In this document: piece after piece, positions 38,432 through 47,092 of the stretch
How the letters are laid out: every line of letters starts with the position of its first letter
Numbering within the stretch: position 1 is the first letter of the stretch
Assembly (NCBI GenBank): GCA_944319885.1
Contig: CALUFC010000006.1
Span: 29,246 to 93,245 of the forward strand
DNA from: an uncultured Coriobacteriaceae bacterium
GTDB taxonomy: Bacteria > Actinomycetota > Coriobacteriia > Coriobacteriales > Coriobacteriaceae
DNA: 64,000 nucleotides
Direction: 5' to 3'
Translations under genes and position numbers: made by a program
Notes under the pieces: model-generated
Seen by the model: the letters and a program-made list of their open reading frames with translations, nothing else
Databases searched by the model: none
Told to the model about the DNA's origin: nothing

Positions 38432-38434
38432 GCC

Positions 38435-39004
38435 TCAGTTCCTTTCGTATGTATCAATAATGCGCAATAAGCCTGAACAGGCGGTTTCCAGATCATCGTT
38501 CACGAGGACTTCGTCGTAGCGGTCGGCAAGCGCAAGCTCACCGCGCGCATTCTCAAGTCGGATCGCAAGCGACGCCGGCGTCTCGGTGCCGCGGCCGGAA
38601 AGGCGCTGCTCGAGCACGGCGAGCGACGGCGGCTTGATGAAGATCAGAATCGCCTCGGGAAACTTCTCCTTAACCTGAAGCGCCCCTTGGACGTCGATCT
38701 CGAGAATGAGCGATGATCCCGCTTGAAGATTGCGCCGCACCTCGCTCACGGGCGTTCCGTAGCAATTGCCATGAACATGGGCCCATTCGACGAACTCGTT
38801 GGCGTCGACGCGGCGTTTGAATTCCTCGGGCGAGAGAAAGAAGTAGCTTACGCCATCGACTTCGCCCTCGCGCGGCTTCCTTGTAGTAGCGGAAACCGTC
38901 AAGCCCAGAGACGGACGCCTTTTACGCGCAAGCGCTACGAGCGTTCCCTTCCCTGCGCCTGACGGCCCGGAAACTACAAAGAGTTTTGGCTCGATGCGCG
39001 ACAC
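38435..39004 (-). CDS. gmk: Guanylate kinase
   Basis: 189 residues. P-loop GPSGAGKGTL, the SATTRKPREGEVDGVSYFF segment and lid residues typical of GMP kinase. Phosphorylates GMP to GDP. GTG start at 39004 shares one base with the mihF stop (TAGTG), so the two are probably coupled. The mihF-gmk-rpoZ order is characteristic of Actinobacteria. Confidence 0.96.
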   Translation of the reverse strand: MSRIEPKLFVVSGPSGAGKGTLVALARKRRPSLGLTVSATTRKPREGEVDGVSYFFLSPEEFKRRVDANEFVEWAHVHGNCYGTPVSEVRRNLQAGSSLILEIDVQGALQVKEKFPEAILIFIKPPSLAVLEQRLSGRGTETPASLAIRLENARGELALADRYDEVLVNDDLETACSGLLRIIDTYERN

Positions 39005-39312
39005 TATTTGGTAAGCGCCTCGAGAAGCTGCTCGCGCTGACGGACACCGAGGCCCTGAACGCGACGGGTGGCGGAGATACCCAGCTCGTCCATGATCTTG
39101 GCAGCCTTCGCCTTGCCATAGCCGGGAAGCGACTCGATGAGGGTGGAAACCTTCATACGGGAAGCGATGGGATCATCGGAGTTAAGAACGGACTCGAGGG
39201 AAACCTCGCCCTTCTTGATCTTCTCACGAAGCTCGGCACGAGCGTGACGGGCGGCAGCGGCCTTCTCGAGAGCGGCCTTGCGCTGCTCATCAGTGAGCTG
39301 AGGAAGCGCCAT
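39004..39312 (-). CDS. mihF: Integration host factor, actinobacterial type
   Basis: 102 residues. MALPQLTDEQRKAALEKAAAARHAR at the N-terminus and the helix-two-turn-helix-like block LIESLPGYGKAKAAKIMDELGI are typical of mIHF, the actinobacterial nucleoid protein, which is unrelated to the HU-like IHF of proteobacteria. The ATG at 39312 has GGAGG five bases upstream. Preceded by its own promoter and followed by gmk. One of the clearest phylogenetic markers in the window. Confidence 0.93.
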   Translation of the reverse strand: MALPQLTDEQRKAALEKAAAARHARAELREKIKKGEVSLESVLNSDDPIASRMKVSTLIESLPGYGKAKAAKIMDELGISATRRVQGLGVRQREQLLEALTK

Positions 39313-39406
39313 TAGAACCTCCAAATACTAGGTCTTACTTACACGGTTGTACAAAAAGCGCGATTGACCTTGGAAAATGTAGGCAACCGCATATAACCGG
39401 ATAACT

Positions 39407-39435
39407 ACCTTAGTCGAAGTACGGGCAAAGTTCAA
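39407..39435 (-). promoter_or_regulatory. Predicted mihF promoter
   Basis: Minus-strand -35 TTGAAC (39430-39435), 17-bp spacer and -10 TAAGGT (39407-39412; the actinobacterial TAnnnT type), about 95 bp before the mihF start. The 213-bp gap between pyrF and mihF otherwise shows no gene and no terminator with a T-tract. Confidence 0.5.
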
Positions 39436-39525
39436 GCAAAATAACCCCTGATAGCAGGACTAATCTGTCGAACTCCATAGAACGTTCGCGAACGGCAGAT
39501 CGAAATCCGCAGGTCAATGCGCGGG

Positions 39526-40248
39526 CTACGCGTCGCGCACGAGCTCGTCGACAATCGCAGAAAACGCCTCGACGGGGTCGTTTGCGCCGGTAATGGGCCT
39601 GCCGATCACCAAATGGCTCGCACCGGCGCGAATGGCGGCGGCAGGGGTGGCAACACGGCTTTGGTCGCCCAGCGCCGCTCCCGCGGGGCGAACGCCCGGG
39701 GTGACGATCAGCGCCTCCTCACCCAGGAGTTGACGCATGGCGGAGGCCTCCTGAGGGGAGCAGACGATACCATCGGCACCATGCGAGCACGCAAGCTGCG
39801 CGAGCAAGGCAGCCTCGGAGGCGACGTCGCGATCGACGCCGACACTCGAGAGCGCCGCTTGATCCATGCTCGTAAGCACCGTGACAGCGATTACGCGGGC
39901 GCGCTCGGCGCCGGCGGCCGCCACCGATGACACGCCCTCGATAGCGGCGGCGGCCATGGGGCCGGAACCCAAACCATGGATGGTGATGAGATCGGCCCCG
40001 GTGCGCGCCGCAGATGCGGCGGCACCGCGTACCTGATGGGGAATGTCGTGCAGCTTGAGATCGAGAAAGACCTTGAATCCGTGCTCCTTGAAGGCATGCA
40101 CAATCGCAGGGCCCTCGGCATAGAAGAGCGTCATGCCGATCTTCACCCACGTCGCCTTGCCCGCAAGCGCATCGGCAAGCTCCAACGCGCGCGCCCGATC
40201 GCAGTCGAGCGCAACCATGATCCGTGAGGCGGCATCGTGCACTAGCAT
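39526..40248 (-). CDS. pyrF: Orotidine 5'-phosphate decarboxylase
   Basis: 240 residues. The short group I form: MVALDCDRA at the N-terminus and the catalytic DLKLHDIPHQV, ending VIGRPIT. Last step of UMP synthesis. The ATG at 40248 overlaps the pyrD end by 7 bp; a GTG two codons later is the alternative. Last gene of the pyr operon. pyrE and carAB are not in the window. Confidence 0.95.
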   Translation of the reverse strand: MLVHDAASRIMVALDCDRARALELADALAGKATWVKIGMTLFYAEGPAIVHAFKEHGFKVFLDLKLHDIPHQVRGAAASAARTGADLITIHGLGSGPMAAAAIEGVSSVAAAGAERARVIAVTVLTSMDQAALSSVGVDRDVASEAALLAQLACSHGADGIVCSPQEASAMRQLLGEEALIVTPGVRPAGAALGDQSRVATPAAAIRAGASHLVIGRPITGANDPVEAFSAIVDELVRDA

Positions 40249-41165
40249 TCGAACGCTCCAATCAACTCGCTGATGTTCGACACGCCCTGCGACGCAGCCC
40301 ACGCCTCGAGCTCATCGAGAATACGTGCGGCAGCATCGGGCTCGGCGAAGCTGGCCATGCCAACCGAGACGGCCGATGCACCCGCGAGGATGAACTCAGC
40401 CGCATCCTCTCCGCTCATGACGCCACCGACACCGCAGACCGGAATATCGACCGCCTGGCAAACCTCCCACACCATACGCACCGCGATGGGATGGAGCAAC
40501 GGGCCCGATAAACCACCGGTGGGCTTAGAAAGCTTCGAGCGACGCGTGTGCACGTCGATCGCCATGCCGGGAATGGAATTGATCACCGTGAGGCCATCGG
40601 CGCCTTCGGCCTCAAGAGCGCGAGCGATCTCGGGGAGACGAACCGGAGCCATCTTGACGAGCAGGGGGCGTTTCGTGACCGGACGGCAGGCGCGCATCAC
40701 CTCAGCGGCACCCTCGGGGGTGGAGCCGCAGGCAGCACCGCCCGCAGCGATGTTGGGGCAGCTCACGTTGAGCTCAAACGCACTCGCCCACGGGCAAAGC
40801 TCCTCGAAGAGCTCGAGCGCGGCGACGTACTCCTCAGTTGAATGCCCTGCGACCTGACAGATGACCGCAGTGCCTTTCGAGGCGAGATCGGCGAGATACG
40901 CCCCCGACTCCTCGACCATGCCGCGGACACCGGGGTTCTGCAGACCCACCGAGTTCATCATGCCGCCGCGAACCTCGGTCATGCGAGGCTTGGGGTTCCC
41001 GGGCCACGGCTCGGCGGCGGAGCCCTTCGTGGTGATGGCACCCAAACGGGACACATCGAAGAAATTCTGGAACTGCCAGCCGAATCCAAAGGTGCCCGAC
41101 GCGGTGTTGATAGGGTTCTTGAGCTTCATGCCGGCGAAATCGACGGCCATATCGACGGTGCTCAC
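40242..41165 (-). CDS. pyrD: Dihydroorotate dehydrogenase, class 1B catalytic subunit
   Basis: 307 residues. FMN TIM barrel with NPINTASGTFGFG, VSCPNI holding the catalytic cysteine of class 1 enzymes, and GVGGVMSGEDAAEF. Oxidises dihydroorotate and passes electrons to NAD through PyrK, encoded just upstream. GTG start forms a GTGA overlap with the pyrK stop, and AAGGAGG lies seven bases upstream. Class 1B is typical of Gram-positive bacteria, whereas most Actinobacteria use the membrane class 2 enzyme. Confidence 0.95.
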   Translation of the reverse strand: MSTVDMAVDFAGMKLKNPINTASGTFGFGWQFQNFFDVSRLGAITTKGSAAEPWPGNPKPRMTEVRGGMMNSVGLQNPGVRGMVEESGAYLADLASKGTAVICQVAGHSTEEYVAALELFEELCPWASAFELNVSCPNIAAGGAACGSTPEGAAEVMRACRPVTKRPLLVKMAPVRLPEIARALEAEGADGLTVINSIPGMAIDVHTRRSKLSKPTGGLSGPLLHPIAVRMVWEVCQAVDIPVCGVGGVMSGEDAAEFILAGASAVSVGMASFAEPDAAARILDELEAWAASQGVSNISELIGAFEC

Positions 41166-41959
41166 CAGACGACCTCCTTCGCATCAAAGACCGGGCCGCA
41201 CATGCAGGCGCCCTTCATACCGTGAACGGTCTCGACGGCGCACGTGGCGCACGCACCGAATCCGCAGCTCATCATACGCTCCACAGAAGCCTCGCAGTAC
41301 GCGCCGGCATCGTCTGCGAGCGCGGCGACCGTAGCCATCATGGGCTCGGGGCCGCACGTGGCGACGTAGTCATAGCTGCGATCGGCATCGCGCAGGAGCT
41401 GCTCGGCGGGAACGGTGCAGAACCCGTAATGGCCGAGCGAACCGTCATCGGTCGCGAGCAGCACAGCGCCGGCGCCCGCATCCTTGAACGCATCGGCGCC
41501 AACGAGCGTGGCGGCCGTGGCCGATCCGATGCAGACATCGAACGGAATGCCCGCCGCGCCCAGCATGCGCGCCAAGCAGAGCACCGGGGGCACGCCGATG
41601 CCTCCGGCAACGAGCAGCGCACGCGCGCACCCATCGGGAACAGTCCAACCATGGCCGCCCGGGCCGAGAACCGTGCTGGTATCCCCTGGCGCCATATGGG
41701 AAAGCCGCTCGGTACCCTCGCCCACCACGGCGTACCAGATATCGATGGTCCCCTCATCTGGATCCGTTGCGGCAAACGAAAGCGGGATGCGCAGCAGGCT
41801 CATCGCATTACCGGGTACGGCGAGATTGAGGAACTGGCCGGGCACAAGCTGCCGCGCAAGCTCCGGCGCGTTGATGCGCAGGGCATAGATATCCTGCGCG
41901 ATGGGCTCATTCTCCACGACGGTGAAGTCGTGGATGCGAGCGGGAGAAGGCGTTGGCAT
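41162..41959 (-). CDS. pyrK: Dihydroorotate dehydrogenase electron-transfer subunit
   Basis: 265 residues. FAD-binding ferredoxin-reductase fold (RIPLSFA for FAD) followed by an NAD domain (LLVAGGIGVPPVL). The C-terminal [2Fe-2S] site is CGFGACATC with two further cysteines in GACMCGP. Links PyrD to NAD. The start at 41959 has GGGAG four bases upstream. A GC-rich stem-loop lies between pyrC and this gene. Confidence 0.94.
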   Translation of the reverse strand: MPTPSPARIHDFTVVENEPIAQDIYALRINAPELARQLVPGQFLNLAVPGNAMSLLRIPLSFAATDPDEGTIDIWYAVVGEGTERLSHMAPGDTSTVLGPGGHGWTVPDGCARALLVAGGIGVPPVLCLARMLGAAGIPFDVCIGSATAATLVGADAFKDAGAGAVLLATDDGSLGHYGFCTVPAEQLLRDADRSYDYVATCGPEPMMATVAALADDAGAYCEASVERMMSCGFGACATCAVETVHGMKGACMCGPVFDAKEVVW

Positions 41960-41980
41960 AAGACTCCCTTCAAAACGATG

Positions 41981-42010
41981 ATGCACGGCCCACGCAAGCG
42001 GGCCGTGCAT
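41981..42010 (-). repeat. Perfect 11-bp stem-loop between pyrC and pyrK
   Basis: Arms at 41981-41991 and 42000-42010 with an 8-base loop. On the minus strand it is followed by CATCGTTTTG, a weak T-tract, and then by the pyrK ribosome binding site. It could terminate part of the pyrB-pyrC transcript or protect its 3' end. Confidence 0.6.
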
Positions 42011-42043
42011 TCAGCATACCATGACACGAAGAATGCAAGATTG

Positions 42044-43333
42044 CTAGAGGACGACTCCGTCGCGCAAGGTCTGCTTGCCACCAACGAAGACATCGGTTGC
42101 ACGACCGGTCACCGCCGTACCGTCGAAACCGCAGTTTTCGGCCTTCGACTCATAGCCGTCCTCGCCGACCGTCCAGGCAACGCTCGGATCGAACACGGTG
42201 AGATCGGCAAGCGAGCCGGCGACGACGCCCACAGGCTCGAGACCGAGGATGCGACGCGGATTGATGCTCATGAGCTCAACCATGCGCGCATAATCGATGG
42301 TGCCCGTGGCAACGAGGTTGGTGAGCACGAGCGCCAGCGAAGCCTCGATGCCGGTCATGCCGAACGGCGCGAGCTCGAACTCGCGGGACTTCTCCCAGGC
42401 TGCGTGCGGAGCATGATCGGTTACGATCGCATCGACCGTCCCATCGACCACGCCTGCGATCACAGCCGCGGCATCGGCGGCCGTGCGCAGCGGCGGGTTG
42501 ACCTTCAGGCGCGTGTCGAACGTGCCGGTGATGGCGTCATCGGTGAGGAACATGTGGTGCGGGGTCGCCTCGCAGGTAACGGGCAGGCCCTCCGCCTTCG
42601 CCGCGCGTACGAGCTCGATGCCGCGCGCCGTGGAGATATGCTGAACATGCAGCTTTGCCCCGGTCAAGCGTGCAAGCGCGATATCGCGGGCAATCTGGAT
42701 CTCCTCGCCCTCGGCAGGCCATCCGAGAAGGCCGAGGCGGGTCGAGCACACGCCCTCGTTCACCTGGCCCTCGCCCACAAGGTCCTCGTCCTGCGCGTGG
42801 ATCATGAACGTCTTGCCGAACATCTTGCCGTAATCCATGCAACGGCGCATCATGCCGGCGCCCTGGACGCCACGGCCGTCATCGGTGAAGGCGACGGCAC
42901 CATGAGCCACCATATCGCCCATCTCGGAAAGGATCTCGCCCTTGAGGCCCTTCGAGCAGGCGCCTGCGGGGAAGACGCGGCAATGTCCCTCGCGAGCGGC
43001 AACGGACTTCACGTACTCGACCACCGTGCCGTTATCGGTCACGGGATCGGTGTTGGGCATGGAGCATACGCCGGTCATGCCGCCCTTGGCAGCCGCACGG
43101 GTCTCGCTCTCAATCGTGCCCTTGTGCTCGTAGCCGGGCTCGCGCAGATGCACGTGCATGTCAACCAGGCCGGGAACAAGGTACTTGCCCGCGAGATCGA
43201 TGACCTCGCAGCCATCCTGGGAGAGGTTCTCCCCCACCTCGACGATGCGCTCGCCATCGATCTTTACATCCAAGCTGCCGTCGAGACCATGGGCGGGATC
43301 GACGACGTGGGCACCTTTAAGCAGAAAGGCCAT
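42044..43333 (-). CDS. pyrC: Dihydroorotase
   Basis: 429 residues, the long class I type. Zinc ligands appear in DMHVHLREPG and HISTARG, the catalytic aspartate region is TDHAPH, and MPNTDP is present. Cyclises carbamoyl aspartate to dihydroorotate. The ATG at 43333 has GGAGGTG six bases upstream and overlaps the pyrB end by 17 bp, the usual pyrB-pyrC coupling. Confidence 0.96.
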   Translation of the reverse strand: MAFLLKGAHVVDPAHGLDGSLDVKIDGERIVEVGENLSQDGCEVIDLAGKYLVPGLVDMHVHLREPGYEHKGTIESETRAAAKGGMTGVCSMPNTDPVTDNGTVVEYVKSVAAREGHCRVFPAGACSKGLKGEILSEMGDMVAHGAVAFTDDGRGVQGAGMMRRCMDYGKMFGKTFMIHAQDEDLVGEGQVNEGVCSTRLGLLGWPAEGEEIQIARDIALARLTGAKLHVQHISTARGIELVRAAKAEGLPVTCEATPHHMFLTDDAITGTFDTRLKVNPPLRTAADAAAVIAGVVDGTVDAIVTDHAPHAAWEKSREFELAPFGMTGIEASLALVLTNLVATGTIDYARMVELMSINPRRILGLEPVGVVAGSLADLTVFDPSVAWTVGEDGYESKAENCGFDGTAVTGRATDVFVGGKQTLRDGVVL

Positions 43334-44261
43334 TGTCAGCACCTCCAAGAAGCAGATACAAAGCAGCCATGCGGACGCAGATGCCCGCGTACACCTGGTC
43401 GAGAATCACGGAGCGCTCCGGATGATCGGCCATATAGGAATCGAACTCGACGCCGCGGTTGATGGGACCCGGATGGCAAACGATCGCATCGGGCTTCATG
43501 AGCTTCTCGCGGCTCTTGGTGAGACCGAACAGCTGATGGTACTCGCGCAGGCTCGGGAAGGGCGCACCCTCCAGGCGCTCGCGCTGGATGCGCAGCATAT
43601 AGACCACATCGAGCTCAGGCAGCACATCATCGAGCGAGTAGCTCACGTGATCGGCACCGAGCACCTCGGGCGCGGCGGGGATGAGCGTGCCGGGTGCGAC
43701 AACCGTCACCTCGGCACCCATAATCTTGAGCGCGGGAATGAGCGAGCCGCAAACGCGCGAGTGCGCGATGTCGCCCACGATACCCACCTTGAGCCCCTCG
43801 AAGCTCTGCTTGCGCTCCCAAATGGAGTACAGGTCGAGCAGGGCCTGCGTGGGATGGCCGTGCTTGCCGTCACCGGCGTCGATAACGTGCGCCGGGCTGT
43901 GCTGCGTGATGATGTAGGGCGCGCCGGCATGCTTGTCGCGCACGATGATCATATCGATCTTGTAGGCATTCAGCGTCATGACGGTATCGATGAGGCTCTC
44001 GCCCTTCACCGTGGAGGTCGAGGAGCCACCGAAGTTCAAGCTATCAGCCGAAAGGCGCTTCTCGGCGAGCTCGAACGAGGAGCGGGTGCGCGTCGAGGGC
44101 TCGTTGAACATGTTCACGATGGTCTTGCCCTTGAGCGTGGGCACCTTCTTGATGGCGCGCTCGTTGACCGACGAGAACGCCTTGGCGGTCTCGAGGATGG
44201 TCATGATATCGGTATCGGAATACTCCGAGATATCGATGAGGTGCTTATGGTTGAACGACAT
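43317..44261 (-). CDS. pyrB: Aspartate carbamoyltransferase catalytic subunit
   Basis: 314 residues. Carbamoyl-phosphate site STRTRSSFE, an 80s-loop region and HPTQALLD. First committed step of pyrimidine synthesis. No pyrI regulatory subunit gene follows, so control probably acts through PyrR. The ATG at 44261 has GGGGAG six bases upstream, 3 bp after the pyrR stop. Confidence 0.96.
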   Translation of the reverse strand: MSFNHKHLIDISEYSDTDIMTILETAKAFSSVNERAIKKVPTLKGKTIVNMFNEPSTRTRSSFELAEKRLSADSLNFGGSSTSTVKGESLIDTVMTLNAYKIDMIIVRDKHAGAPYIITQHSPAHVIDAGDGKHGHPTQALLDLYSIWERKQSFEGLKVGIVGDIAHSRVCGSLIPALKIMGAEVTVVAPGTLIPAAPEVLGADHVSYSLDDVLPELDVVYMLRIQRERLEGAPFPSLREYHQLFGLTKSREKLMKPDAIVCHPGPINRGVEFDSYMADHPERSVILDQVYAGICVRMAALYLLLGGADNGLSA

Positions 44262-44264
44262 GGG

Positions 44265-44858
<594 letters not shown>

Positions 44859-44885
44859 TCATGCCCGCCGGAAGCTCACTCCGGC

Positions 44886-44921
44886 AAAAAATAGATGCCT
44901 AACCGCAGCGCGGCAAGACAT
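44886..44921 (-). terminator. Attenuator-like terminator in the pyr leader
   Basis: Stem of 12 positions with one T-T mismatch (44895-44906 with 44910-44921, loop of 3), then CTATTTTTT on the minus strand. It lies between the pyr promoter and pyrR, only about 35 bases before the start codon. A second small hairpin (GCCGGA/TCCGGC) follows before the ribosome binding site. Confidence 0.7.
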
Positions 44922-44994
44922 CGGCAAGAGGCTCGCGAGATCGCGATATGGAGCGTCCTTGCGGTATCTCGTACGCGCTTAAAGGTCGCTTTTG

Positions 44995-45000
44995 ATTATA
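44995..45000 (-). promoter_or_regulatory. Predicted pyr operon -10 element
   Basis: Consensus TATAAT on the minus strand, predicting a start near 44988 and a leader of about 140 nt before pyrR. No good -35 is seen at 16-18 bp. Confidence 0.55.
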
Positions 45001-45061
45001 CACGTTGACGCATTGTTCTATACGGCCAAGATGGCGGCGCATGAAGCGCACACAGGGCCTC

Positions 45062-45811
45062 TTAGGAGAACTGGTGCTTATACGCCTCGCAGACCTCCGC
45101 CACCGGACCATCCATGCGCAGATCGCCCTTCTCAATCCAGATGGCGCGATTGCAGATGCGCTCGACCTGATCGATTGAATGGCTCACGAAGAGCACCGTG
45201 ACCTTGCCGGAATCGATGAAATGCTGGATGCGCTCCTCGCATTTGTTCTGGAAGAAGACATCGCCCACCGAAAGCGTCTCGTCGACGATAAGAACATCCG
45301 GCTCGGTGACCGTCGCGATGGCGAAGGCGATGCGCGCCACCATGCCCGACGAGTAGTTTTTGAGCGGCATGTCCATGAAGTCGGCAAGCTCGGCGAAATC
45401 GATGATCTCCTGCAGATGCTCGTTGATGAAGTCCTTTGAGTATCCCAGCAGCGATCCGTTGAGGTAGATGTTCTCGCGTGCCGTGAGCTCCGGATCGAAG
45501 CCCGCGCCGAGCTCGATGAGCGGCGCGATGTTGCCACGGACCACGATCTCGCCCTCGGAAGGCTCGAGCACGCCCGCGATGCATTTGAGCATCGTCGACT
45601 TTCCCGAGCCGTTCGTGCCCACAAGGCCCACGACTTCGCCCGGCCGAATCTTGAACGAAACATGCTTGAGCGCCTTGAACTCCTTGAAGAACAGCTCATG
45701 ACGCATGATCTTGATGAAGTACTCCTTCAAGTTGTTGAGCTGCTCGCTCGCGATGTTGAAGATCATCGAGACGTCATTGACCTCGATTGCGAACTCGGAT
45801 TCATGAGCCAT
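45062..45811 (-). CDS. ABC transporter ATPase, polysaccharide/teichoic acid exporter type
   Basis: 249 residues. Walker A GTNGSGKST, Q-loop region, signature YSSGM and Walker B VLIVDETLSVGD. The closest family pattern is TagH/Wzt/RfbE (ABC-2 polyol-phosphate or O-antigen export), with the N-terminal extension about KEYFIKIMRHELFFKEFKAL typical of that group. It has no C-terminal carbohydrate-binding domain. AGGAAA lies eight bases before the ATG. Pairs with the permease gene 31 bp upstream. The exported polymer is unknown, since no glycosyltransferase is nearby. Confidence 0.9.
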   Translation of the reverse strand: MAHESEFAIEVNDVSMIFNIASEQLNNLKEYFIKIMRHELFFKEFKALKHVSFKIRPGEVVGLVGTNGSGKSTMLKCIAGVLEPSEGEIVVRGNIAPLIELGAGFDPELTARENIYLNGSLLGYSKDFINEHLQEIIDFAELADFMDMPLKNYSSGMVARIAFAIATVTEPDVLIVDETLSVGDVFFQNKCEERIQHFIDSGKVTVLFVSHSIDQVERICNRAIWIEKGDLRMDGPVAEVCEAYKHQFS

Positions 45812-45842
45812 GGGAATCGTTTCCTGTTCTGTGGGATCAGAC

Positions 45843-46664
45843 TTAGATGTAAAGGATGAACTTGTGCTCGGTCTTGCGGAACACAATGAGGCCGAGCACG
45901 AGCGCCACGAGCGCCCAAGCCACGGCGAGGATGAGAACGGTCGTGCTCGGCGTCGACTGGTACACGATCGCGCAGCGCATCATCTCGAGGTAGTTATACA
46001 TGGGGTTGGCCTTCACGACCCAGATCACGATCTGCGGGGCATTCGAGTTAGTGAGCAGCGAGAGATCCCAGAAGATCGGCGTGAGATACGTCCACGCGGT
46101 GAGCGCGACGCTCCAAAGATGGATCATATCGCGGAAGAAGACCGCGAGCGCGCCGATGAGCAGGCTGATACCGATGCAGAACACCATGAGCAGCAGCAGC
46201 GCCGGAATCATCCAGACGAGATGCCACGTGGGAACAACCCGGAAAAACAGCATGACAACGACGACCGCGATGAGCGAGAAGCCGAAGTTCACCATGGCGG
46301 AGAAGACTTTTTGCACCGGAAACACCCAGCGATCGACCTTGACCTTCTTGAGGAGGGGCGCAGCAGAGATGATGGAGGTGAGGCCGCCGTTCGTCGCCTC
46401 GCTCATGAGCGAGAACGTGATGTTGCCCACGATCAGGTAGAGCGGGTAGTTCTCGACATTCGAACCACGCAGGAAGTACGAGAACACGAAGCTCATGATC
46501 ATCATCATGAGCAAGGGATTGAGCACGCTCCAGATAACGCCGAGCACCGAGCGGCGATAGCGCAGCTTGAAATCTTTGGTCACAAGCTGCTGAAGAATGT
46601 ACCCGTCTTTGTGAAGGCCCGTTTTAGCGGGAGATGCCGACGTGGCTGACGTTGCGTTTGACAC
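45843..46664 (-). CDS. ABC-2 type transporter permease
   Basis: 273 residues, six predicted membrane helices. The opening KDFKLRYRRSVLGVIWSVLNPL is the hallmark of Wzm/TagG-type polysaccharide exporters. The GTG at 46664 is preferred (GAGGAG five bases upstream) over a TTG one codon earlier. Operon with the ATPase gene downstream; both lie alone between tRNA-Asn and the pyr operon. Confidence 0.9.
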   Translation of the reverse strand: MSNATSATSASPAKTGLHKDGYILQQLVTKDFKLRYRRSVLGVIWSVLNPLLMMMIMSFVFSYFLRGSNVENYPLYLIVGNITFSLMSEATNGGLTSIISAAPLLKKVKVDRWVFPVQKVFSAMVNFGFSLIAVVVVMLFFRVVPTWHLVWMIPALLLLMVFCIGISLLIGALAVFFRDMIHLWSVALTAWTYLTPIFWDLSLLTNSNAPQIVIWVVKANPMYNYLEMMRCAIVYQSTPSTTVLILAVAWALVALVLGLIVFRKTEHKFILYI

Positions 46665-46712
46665 CAAAGCTCCTCATGAGATTGCTGCTGTACGCCGATA
46701 GGAACGTGGGAC

Positions 46713-46721
46713 ATTCTATCA
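46713..46721 (-). promoter_or_regulatory. Predicted promoter of the ABC exporter operon (extended -10)
   Basis: Minus-strand TGA followed by TAGAAT (46713-46718), about 50 bp before the permease start. No clear -35. Confidence 0.5.
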
Positions 46722-46745
46722 CAGCAAATTTTTTCACATTCCTCC

Positions 46746-46773
46746 TTGCGCATCGTCACGAGTTTTGTATACT
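46746..46773 (+). promoter_or_regulatory. tRNA-Asn promoter
   Basis: Plus-strand -35 TTGCGC (46746-46751), 16-bp spacer and -10 TATACT (46768-46773), 28 bp before the tRNA. It lies about 25 bp upstream of the divergent exporter promoter. Confidence 0.65.
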
Positions 46774-46801
46774 AGTTTCTGTTGCTTGCAAGCACCTACA
46801 T

Positions 46802-46876
46802 TCCTCGGTAGCTCAATGGTAGAGCACGCGGCTGTTAACCGCGCTGTTGTAGGTTCGAGTCCTACCCGGGGAGCCA
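46802..46876 (+). tRNA. tRNA-Asn (GTT anticodon)
   Basis: 75 nt including an encoded CCA. The acceptor stem TCCTCGG pairs with CCGGGGA. D arm GCTC/GAGC and anticodon stem CGCGG/CCGCG hold loop CTGTTAA, with the anticodon GTT at 46834-46836. T arm GTAGG/CCTAC has loop TTCGAGT. Followed by its own terminator. Confidence 0.97.
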
Positions 46877-46884
46877 GACATTTC

Positions 46885-46910
46885 ACCCGCCATCCGGCGG
46901 GTTTTTTCTT
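46885..46910 (+). terminator. Intrinsic terminator of tRNA-Asn
   Basis: Seven-bp stem ACCCGCC/GGCGGGT (46885-46891 with 46896-46902), loop of 4, then TTTTT on the plus strand, eight bases after the tRNA 3' end. Confidence 0.9.
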
Positions 46911-46938
46911 ATCTATGCCCATTCGCTGCTCCGCTCGC

Positions 46939-46964
46939 TGGCACTCGCCGTTACGCGAGTGCCA
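46939..46964. repeat. Perfect 10-bp inverted repeat
   Basis: Arms 46939-46948 and 46955-46964 with a 6-base loop, GC-rich, no T-tract on either side. Lies in the gap between the tRNA terminator and rpoD. Confidence 0.7.
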
Positions 46965-46999
46965 TGCCGTGCCGTGGCAACCTGCCAAATAATGCGAAA

Positions 47000-47040
47000 T
47001 TGACCGCTAAGCGCCGAAATAAGGGCTGCTTAGCGGTCAA
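47000..47040. repeat. Perfect 13-bp inverted repeat downstream of rpoD
   Basis: Arms 47000-47012 and 47028-47040 (TTGACCGCTAAGC and its complement) with a 15-base loop. It lies 52 bp after the rpoD stop. The minus-strand flank ATTTCG is a poor T-tract, so its use as an rpoD terminator is uncertain. Confidence 0.7.
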
Positions 47041-47092
47041 TAAGGCATAAAACGCTCGATTGGACGAGTGTGCAGGGGCACAGCGCCGAAAA

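Noticed and set aside
39483..39494. Palindrome CGTTCGCGAACG upstream of mihF, considered as a LexA box
   Set aside because: The half-sites are in the wrong order and spacing (GTTC-GC-GAAC), unlike GAAC-N4-GTTC at recA; it is also not placed on a promoter.
41222..43462. Long rightward frame across pyrK and pyrC
   Set aside because: Runs through two well-supported opposite genes and the gap between them; no family match.
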